From Gordionus sp. m RMFG-2023 (taxonomy: Eukaryota > Nematomorpha > Gordioida > Chordodea > Parachordodidae): a DNA stretch of 64,000 nucleotides. The stretch spans positions 29,064,869 to 29,128,868 of the forward strand of contig NC_088779.1 of the NCBI RefSeq assembly GCF_954871325.1. Direction: 5' to 3'. A model generated the notes under the pieces. That model saw nothing but the letters and a program-made list of their open reading frames with translations, was not told the DNA's origin and did no database searches. Below, one piece after another: positions 60,601 to 64,000 of this stretch. The first letter of the stretch is position 1. Every line of letters begins with the position of its first letter. Position numbers and translations under genes: made by a program.

Positions 60601-61096
60601 TTATTTTTTATTTATATATTTTACTCATTTAAAGTTAAAAATTTAAGGATGATAGATATAAAATTTATAAACTCTAAAGCTAGATATATTCTGGCTTTAG
60701 GGATTAGTCTGCCTACTTTACTGTTCTCTGTGTCAGGATTCCCATTACTAATATCTTTTTAATAAAATTAGTGGGCGTGCTTAACCTGATTAATAATTAT
60801 ACGATAATAGTAATAGTATTCTTATTTATTTAAGGGTTAAGATACTATTACTATCGTATGATTATAATTTGATATATTTATTAAATGTTGAACCACAAAA
60901 TATTGATTAAAAAAATAAAGGGGGTATATGACATCAAAATTAGATTAATCCTTTTAATTTTATCTTATTTTATATTAAAAGGATTTTAGGTTAAGTTATA
61001 AACCTTAGCAAAACCTAAAATATAAATTTAATCTTAATTTAATAGTTGATAATAATTCTCATGTGCTTCAAAGCCATACTTTTACAATATAAGCAA
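60601..61096. other. AT-rich spacer with one hairpin
   Basis: No gene. Around 60791-60869 two arms face each other (ACGATAATAGTAATAGTAT and ATACTATTACTATCGT) with about 20 bases between them, giving a long imperfect hairpin. Confidence 0.6.
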
Positions 61097-62422
61097 CAGG
61101 GGCGTCGCTAGTCTTTACAATCTCAGGGGGCTCAACTAAAAATTTTTAATGGGGCCTTCGCCCTCCATGCCCCAAAATAGGCTGGCCTTAGGCCCGCTTT
61201 TGCCAGACCTTCGGCCGGGCTTTATATTAATATATTATACTTTTTTAAATTTGTTAACTCTGAAAAATTAATCTGAATTTTAATTTTCTCATTTATTATA
61301 TTATGAGTATAAAATAAACTGGCATATAAATAATTAAAACAATATAAGACATTTCTAAAAACAAATTTTTTTAATATTTATTACAATATAAAATATTTTC
61401 GATTGCTGATATAAAAAAAATTTGCGTCTAAAGAATTACAAGTGATATAAAGATTAATTAATTCATACATATGTCTCAATTGATAACAGTTTTTAAAAAC
61501 CACATAATGCAATAATATAATTCTTAGCTACATTGACAAAAAGTTATAAAACTAATATAACTCTCTGTCACCATTTTACACATTTATAGAATGGACTAAT
61601 AAGGAAAAATTTATAGGCCTAAATCAAATCAAAAATTCTTGAAGAAGAGAGTATAAACGACCAATCCAAATCATAAAACTATTAAGGGGTTAGAGCGTCC
61701 TTTTAGATGACATGATGGTAGTTAGTTAAGTAATCGAGAAAATTATTGTGAGATATTAAATTTCTAAATGATTATCATCCATTTTAAATGATATATAATA
61801 TATAAACGACTACACAGTTGACCATTATTGTTTATCTAAAATATGCAATCTATGCTCTCAATCTTTAATTACATAGCAACACAAATAATAGATGCTGGTT
61901 AATTTGCAGTAATAGCCATGACACTCACGATGTTAACTAGTATCATAATTTATTATGTAGGATAAATTGATAAAATAAAAACACTAAAAATCTTTGGAAG
62001 AAATAATTGTGCAAATATATTGAAGCCTTGGGTTATTTACACGGCAAGGATGCCATATTAGAAATGAAACATTTTGGAACTATAAAATCAGGACCAGAAT
62101 GATATAATGAAACAATTAGATTTTATATATTGTTGCACCACCTTAAAATAATAGTAGTTTGTAAAATTATCAAAAATATACTCGTATTAAAAATTTAACT
62201 CAAAACTGTTTTCTGAAACGTAAAAAAGAAAAGAAAAGATATCAAATTTATTACATCTATTGTAGAATGGACAATAAAATATTATAACAAAGTAGATGGC
62301 GTTAAATACTTTAAAGCAAATTGTTATTATATTTATTATCAAAAGCATTTATTAGTAAAATTCATTATAATATTAGCTGTAATATATTATAACTCTCAAA
62401 TACATCTATAAAACTTTTATAA

Positions 62423-63417
62423 TGAACCGAACCTGAACCCGGAGGAGTAAACCCGGGTTTTTGATAAAAAATCAGAACCTGAACCGAACCTGAACCGAAC
62501 CTGAACCCCATTTATAAAATTTTTAAAACCTCAACCGAACCCATGAATTTTTATGAATACGGGATCAGGGTTCAGTGTATTGTTTAAAATCATATAATAA
62601 AATATTTGTATAATTATAAATACAAATATTAATAATTTAATTGAAATTTTATAATATTATCATAATACCTTTTAAGTGAAATTAAATTTTAAACAACTTA
62701 ATTCATTTACTCCATTTTTTTTTTTTTTTTAAATTTATTTTCAAAGATTCTTATTAGAGTGTTATAAAAATTAAAAGCAATTAATTAATTCACGCCGTTT
62801 ATTTTTATTTTTTAACTTAGTCTCTATTAATTAAAGGAATGAAGTCAAAGTAAAAATTATTATATTGATTTATTTTTTGTTCAGATTAATTTTTAATATA
62901 TATTAATGAAGTGTATATTATAATTGAAATTAAATTTATATATCTGTTTTTTAATTCTATGAAATCATTGCTATTTAAAATTTACCCTTCCTCATTATTA
63001 TATAGATTTAAGATAAAAGATAAAGTCATATTTGAGAAGCATTTTACTCTTGATACAGTAGAAAATAAATCATTATGCTCATATTGCAAATTAGAAATGT
63101 CTGGTAATCATTTGTCTAATTTGAGAAAGACATCTGGATAGAAATCACAATAAAAAATATCTAAATTATATGAATGAAAAAATCAAAATATCAAGAAATG
63201 CTATCAACAAAAAAACCAAAAATTATTATAGAAACTTTTTTTCCAAAAAAATCTATATCAATAAATTTTTAAAAAACCCGAGCTGAACCATTAACCAAAC
63301 CCGGATTCAAAAATATTTCCATAAACCGAACCCGAACCAAACCCACCTTTTATTTTTTTACTTAAACCGAACCCGAACAGAATCCGGGGTTAAAATTTTG
63401 CCGGGTACGCATCCCTG
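62423..63417 (+). mobile_element. hAT-type element with GAACCCGAACC repeats, nested
   Basis: The right edge reads GGGTACGCATCCCTG; its reverse complement CAGGGATGCGTACCC is a typical hAT terminus. Clusters of ACCGAACCTGAACC-type words lie at both sides (62423-62545 and 63270-63385), all in the same direction. The eight bases after the right edge are TATAAAAG; a similar TATAAAAC stands at 62407-62414, but a clear left terminus was not found, so that end is worn or missing. The centre encodes a zinc-finger-like peptide. Confidence 0.6.
62953..63141 (+). pseudogene. BED-type zinc finger fragment of a hAT transposase
   Basis: The peptide contains CSYCKLEMSGNHLSNLRKTSG. A C-x2-C pair followed by N-L-R/N-L-x-x-H spacing is the signature of the BED finger that binds the ends of hAT elements, but the two histidines expected next are lost after the stop at 63139. 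The preceding residues (KDKVIFEKHFTLD) have no match. It is a remnant of the N-terminal DNA-binding part; the catalytic part is absent. Confidence 0.5.
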
Positions 63418-64000
63418 TATAAAAGTGTCATTTTATCTAATATTTTATAAACAATTGTATATAATAGAGGATTATAAACTATATATCTACTTACTTACTT
63501 TTTATTATAATTATTTGGACCTTGAAAATATTTTTAGGAATAGGTATGTTGATAATAAAATTTAAAAATAAATATATAGTTGATTAGTCATTTTGAACTC
63601 TGCTAATTACATATTAAATTTTTTAGTTTTCAATTAATAAATGATTTTATTTATTTAATTAGGGTTATAAAATAATTTAAATAATAATAGTCAATTAAGC
63701 TTCAACTGTTAGGGCTAAATTAATATTTAGTGAGTGATATTGATATTCTATTTTTTTAACACAAAATTTGATTGCTAGCTGACATAGTGAAAATATAATT
63801 TCTCTATATTAATTTAATCTAATATTTAAAATAGTAATCATTTAATAAATATTTAGATAGTCTTATTAATTTTTAAATAATATAATTAAATCTATATTTT
63901 ACTTAATAGAATTATAAATGAAATCTTTCAGGGGGCAATCAAAAAAATTTATTTTTAATTCAAGGGGGTTAAGTTTCCATTAAAAAAATATTTTTTGCTT

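Larger units (their letters stand above)
61097..64000. mobile_element. hAT-type element, left end and body, running out of the window
   Basis: The left edge CAGGGGCGTCGCTAG at 61097 closely follows the terminus of the 269 bp MITE at 57.3 kb. It is followed by a patch rich in GGCC (about 61120-61220: GGGGCCTTCGCCCTCCATGC, GGCCTTAGGCCCG). Near the window end GGGGGCAATC and AAGGGGGTTAAG recall that edge in altered form, which suggests that the right terminus lies just beyond 64000. The interior is AT-rich with no readable transposase, and contains a second hAT-type element. Extent and unity of the element are inference. Confidence 0.4.

Overview
The window is very AT-rich eukaryotic DNA. I found no confident host gene, tRNA or rRNA. 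Almost everything recognisable is transposable-element sequence: three LINE remains from two clades, hAT-type DNA transposons and MITEs, one young Ty3/Gypsy LTR element, one old broken LTR-type relic, and several repeat families with no coding content. The LINE, hAT and K02A2.6-like Gypsy lineages are common in invertebrate animals, so I infer an invertebrate genome; the species cannot be told from this sequence.

Left part (1-11.8 kb). The window opens inside a LINE fragment on the minus strand. A long repeat follows (319-2133) and returns at 9441-11270, but a 0.33 kb internal block lies in the opposite orientation in the second copy. The first copy is interrupted by about 4.0 kb (2140-6151) that holds a decayed minus-strand LINE with a C-terminal nuclease-like domain; the second copy keeps the uninterrupted site. 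Between the copies lies a tandem family of about 0.65-0.73 kb units (6430-9140).

Middle part (11.8-43 kb). Long stretches carry no gene. An eroded CG-bearing minisatellite (18.3-18.6 kb) and a composite hAT element (about 19.99-22.2 kb) precede a Ty3/Gypsy element (23720-30265) with essentially identical 459 bp LTRs and a 5 bp target duplication. Past it are dispersed AT-rich repeats, a possible hAT MITE, an unexplained less AT-rich patch (40.5-41.1 kb) and a 405 bp MITE flanked by TA.

Right part (43-64 kb). A clear 14 bp minisatellite with a TCGCGA core sits at 43.4 kb and a related one at 50.3 kb. Between them, in inverted orientation, is a second copy of the composite hAT. An old LTR-type relic (51.1-53.0 kb) contains an exact 88 bp duplication around a 444 bp insert. 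A 269 bp hAT MITE with a perfect 8 bp target duplication lies directly upstream of a full-length but decayed RTE-type LINE (57.56-60.6 kb). The window ends in what looks like one hAT element nested inside another.

The points most worth following are the three dispersed TCGCGA minisatellites that share an edge sequence, the inverted two-gene architecture shared by both hAT copies, the block inverted between two otherwise collinear long repeats, and the unusual repeated gag-like and extra zinc-knuckle proteins of the young Gypsy element.
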